From assembly GCA_009781635.1 (NCBI GenBank), contig WQXU01000001.1:1-64000 (forward strand): a stretch of 64,000 bases of DNA, read 5' to 3'. Shown in pieces: positions 61,501-64,000 of this stretch. Source of the DNA: Treponema sp. GTDB lineage: Bacteria > Spirochaetota > Spirochaetia > Treponematales > Breznakiellaceae. Position 1 is the stretch's first letter; each line of letters begins with the position of its first letter. The notes beneath the pieces are model-generated. The model searched no databases. It was not told the DNA's origin and saw only the letters and a program-made list of their open reading frames with translations. The position numbers and the translations under genes are program-made.

Positions 61501-63052
61501 TGTGAAATTGAGGCAGATAAAATGCTATTGCTTTAACATTTGGCTTATTATTTGAATAATCTATATTTTTTTGATATTCACAGTCATAATAAACTGTATC
61601 ATCAAGATAATTATCTGTTTTTTTATTCTTTTTTTTATTTTGCAAATATACAGATATTCTGTTTTTTGTCTTTTTAATTCCGTATCTTTTTAATGAAACT
61701 ATACTCTTTGCAAAAAGAAATAAATATTTATTTTTCCGTATTAATTTTGCAATACTTCTTAATGGTTTTGTTATACGCCATGATCTTGAATTTAATAATG
61801 CATTCCTGTCTGTTAAAATTAAATTACATTCATTTATTAGATTATTTTTAATAGATATAAGTTCATTCTTTTCTGTAATTATTTTTTCTTGCTCTGATAT
61901 TAATTCTTTATTATTTATCTTATATTCTTCATATTCTTCAAATATTTTCTTTATTCTTGATAATATTTCTATATCACTATTATTATATCTGTATATTGTT
62001 CCTGATATCCTTATTTTATTTACCTTTAATCCACTTAGATTAATAATAATCTGCGGATCAAGCGTATCAAAAATAATAATATTATCTATTTCTTTTCCGT
62101 TTGAGTATTCATGATCAATTTTACCATTATTTGCTATAATTTTTATATTTTTTATTACACATGCATAACCTTCATATGGATCAAACCTAATTTTTTTAAT
62201 TTCTTTAGATATTTTTATTTTTACTTCAAACTGATTTTTATATCTGTAAAACGGAATTTCAACTTGCTCATTTTTATTAAAACCAAATCCTGTATCAAAA
62301 TATATATTACAAGTTCTATTCCAGTTATTTTTTATTAAATCCTGAACTTTCAGGCTGTCTTTATTTTCAATATAATAATTCTTTTTAACACATTTAAATA
62401 TATATTGAAATACATTAGCAGACTCTCTATTTTCAAGAATTTCTGTATTACCATTTATATCATTATAATTACATTTTATTTCTGTTTCTTCAGGATTAAG
62501 ACATACAGCATCCTCTATAACAGGATACAACGAACATGCTTCCAGCATTTTTTTTATTGATTTGTATGTAAAAAACCTTAAATGTGTTTTATCTAATAAA
62601 CCCGAATTTGTATATTCAAAATTATTCTTTATTAAATTAATAATAATTGCGCTGTGTGCAATATTTGGTATAGATATTAAGATACTACCATCATCTTTTA
62701 ATAATGATACTGATTTTTCCAATATCATTACAGGATCTATAAGGTGTTCCAATACATCCGCAAATAAAATATGATCAAATTTAATATTTTTTAATTCTTT
62801 TATCCATAATAAATCATTAATATTTGCGCATATGCCTTTAACAGCATATTTTACGGCGCTTTTATAGGCATCCTTATCTATCTCTATAATATATACTTTA
62901 CAATTTAATTCATTTTTTAAATATTCTGTCATTCTGCCATATGCAGGCCCAAATTCCAATACAGTTGAATTTGGCTTTATATTTTTTATTATTTTCCATT
63001 CACTTGAATTTTCATTATTACTGAGTTGAACTTTATATTGATTAATTGACAT
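58508..63052 (-). CDS. 1514-residue methyltransferase / WbsX / GT4 / GT2 fusion
   Basis: Order of domains: SAM methyltransferase (about 20-190: [29 protein letters not shown]); a beta-sandwich (about 245-355: [29 protein letters not shown]); a coiled coil with [18 protein letters not shown] (about 365-445); a WbsX-type module (about 505-840: [40 protein letters not shown]); a GT4 glycosyltransferase (about 877-1235: [40 protein letters not shown]); and a GT2 glycosyltransferase (about 1242-1470: [38 protein letters not shown]). It would build several linkages of one glycan and perhaps cap it by methylation. No membrane segment. Confidence 0.9.
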   Translation of the reverse strand: [1514 protein letters not shown]

Positions 63053-63065
63053 TTTTTTTTATTTT

Positions 63066-64000
63066 TTACTCAATAAAAAACCATATGTTGCAATATACAA
63101 TTAAATTTTCTATTAAAATTTGATTAATATCAATAAGTATTTGAGGATCCTTACTCGTAAATAAAATACCTTTATTATCTGTCTTACAACCATTTAATAT
63201 TTGATAATTTACTGGAATATTTTCATCTGATAATATATTTAAATTTTGAATATAACATCCTACTCCTTCTACTGGATCAAACCTAATACTTTTTGTATTT
63301 TGTGGGAGTTTAACAGTATTATAAAGATATTTTGTTTCTATAAAATGTTTAAAATTAATTTTTTCATCTTCATTGAAGCCTTTACCGGTATCAAAATAAA
63401 AAGTACCATATAATTTTGATGGTCCCATTTTCATTTCTAGTATTTTTATGTAATTATTTAAATTATTTATAATTTCATTTGCTTGCCCAAGCTGTTCACC
63501 AGCTATTTTACGTTCCAATGAAGATCTCCATGATGGCATATTCCTAATATTATTTTCCAGTTGGGTTGTTAATATTTTAATAAATTGACTTTCTATTTCA
63601 TTATATTTAGTAAAATGGAGATTTATTTTTTCTTTGCAAAAAGATATATCAAATATTCTTTCATTTATATAATTATTATTATTATTTGAAAATGTAAAAT
63701 TATTATATGTTGAAAAATGTTCAAGCATTTCATCTTTAATAATTCCATGTTTTTTAATCTCATCAAAGAATTCTTTCCAATGTGATGACATTGAATAATT
63801 ATAATTACCATCATGAAATGGACATAATAAACGTGTAGTCCATCCAATTATTGTTTTTAACATAAATTGATATTTATTTCTTACAGGATAATGATTATAA
63901 CAAAGTTCTTTCATCTTTATGATAACAGGTCTTTTTTCTTTATAATTAAATGAATGACATCCCATTTCAGGAAATGCCATACATTCTTTTAATAAGAATT
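63066..64000 (-). CDS. Glycan-cluster protein with beta-sandwich domain (5' end outside window)
   Basis: At least 311 residues; the frame is open to the window edge, so the start lies beyond 64000 and the in-frame ATG at 63980 may be internal. The N-terminal visible part (MAFPEMGCHSFNYKEKRPV..., ending near YNHYPVRNKYQFMLKTIIGWTTRLLCPF) is not recognised; a helical Asn-rich middle follows. The last 110 residues (LYGTFYFDTGKGFNEDEKINF, IRFDPVEGVGCYIQNLNI, SKDPQILIDI) match the beta-sandwich of the adjacent fusion protein. Composition is very AT-rich, like the rest of the cluster. Probably a glycosyltransferase or methyltransferase missing its start. Confidence 0.65.
   Translation of the reverse strand, partial: FLLKECMAFPEMGCHSFNYKEKRPVIIKMKELCYNHYPVRNKYQFMLKTIIGWTTRLLCPFHDGNYNYSMSSHWKEFFDEIKKHGIIKDEMLEHFSTYNNFTFSNNNNNYINERIFDISFCKEKINLHFTKYNEIESQFIKILTTQLENNIRNMPSWRSSLERKIAGEQLGQANEIINNLNNYIKILEMKMGPSKLYGTFYFDTGKGFNEDEKINFKHFIETKYLYNTVKLPQNTKSIRFDPVEGVGCYIQNLNILSDENIPVNYQILNGCKTDNKGILFTSKDPQILIDINQILIENLIVYCNIWFFIE

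Noticed and set aside
1-64000. tRNA or rRNA genes
   Set aside because: I found no T-arm GTTCGANTC-type motif with a matching acceptor stem and no rRNA signature. This was reading by eye, so a missed tRNA is possible.

Overview
The window looks like a chromosome segment of a host- or gut-associated spirochaete of the Treponema type. Pointers are the short, C-terminally trimmed alanyl-tRNA synthetase, the run alaS - SurA-like isomerase - nusB - TPR protein - groES (groES without groEL), the yebC-ruvC-ruvA-ruvB-queA block, several lipoproteins, frequent TTG starts and moderate-to-low GC. The genus is an inference from gene content; no 16S gene is present.

Region 1 (about 1-6300) is an accessory island. 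It holds four small toxin-antitoxin-type pairs (DUF2442/DUF4160, BrnT/BrnA-like, MazF/MazE-like, DUF5615/DUF433), an orphan protein resembling a phage/conjugative polyvalent-protein domain, a secreted protein, a beheaded response regulator, and much non-coding repeat DNA. The MazEF-like pair sits inside an 857-bp element bounded by 51-bp inverted repeats. A 90-bp sequence able to form three hairpins and ending in a T-run occurs twice, each time at the 3' end of a toxin-antitoxin operon. C-rich degenerate tandem DNA precedes alaS.

Region 2 (6302-19381) is housekeeping: alaS, periplasmic isomerase, nusB, TPR protein, groES, SH3-type lipoprotein, ABC-F ATPase, galE, M20 peptidase and a DinG-type helicase, nearly all on the + strand with very short gaps.

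Region 3 (19483-41946) is one long, tightly packed + strand array. Its first half is an alternative chemosensory system: two CheW-like proteins, CheB, CheR with a TPR tail, a periplasmic-sensing MCP, three paralogous MCPs with an unusual multi-pass membrane sensor, a CheA-CheW-REC hybrid, and a REC-GAF-like-class III nucleotide cyclase. There is no stand-alone CheY; the cyclase is the obvious output, so the system probably converts membrane or redox/energy signals into cAMP. One MCP ends in a peptide that looks like the CheY-binding N-terminus of FliM. The second half encodes two paralogous TonB-dependent receptors, a lipoprotein, ExbB, two ExbD and TonB, apparently in the same transcription unit. 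The second receptor's ribosome-binding site is sequestered in a perfect 9-bp stem.

Region 4 (41950-50281) carries queA, ruvB, ruvA, ruvC, yebC, a small zinc-ribbon protein, a NeuB/SpsE-type synthase, two related coiled-coil proteins, a GH10 xylanase without signal peptide and an LsrF-type aldolase/thiolase.

Region 5 (50471-64000) is visibly more AT-rich, all on the - strand, and looks horizontally acquired. It encodes dTDP-glucose 4,6-dehydratase, a two-domain NDP-hexose 2,3-dehydratase, a Gfo/Idh ketoreductase and an SDR ketoreductase, which together would make a dTDP-2,6-dideoxyhexose. It also has an ArnC/GtrB-like transferase with a pair of EmrE-like flippase subunits, a multi-pass membrane protein, and a 1514-residue protein fusing a methyltransferase, a WbsX-type module, a GT4 and a GT2 glycosyltransferase. 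The likely job is assembly of a 2,6-dideoxysugar-containing surface glycan.
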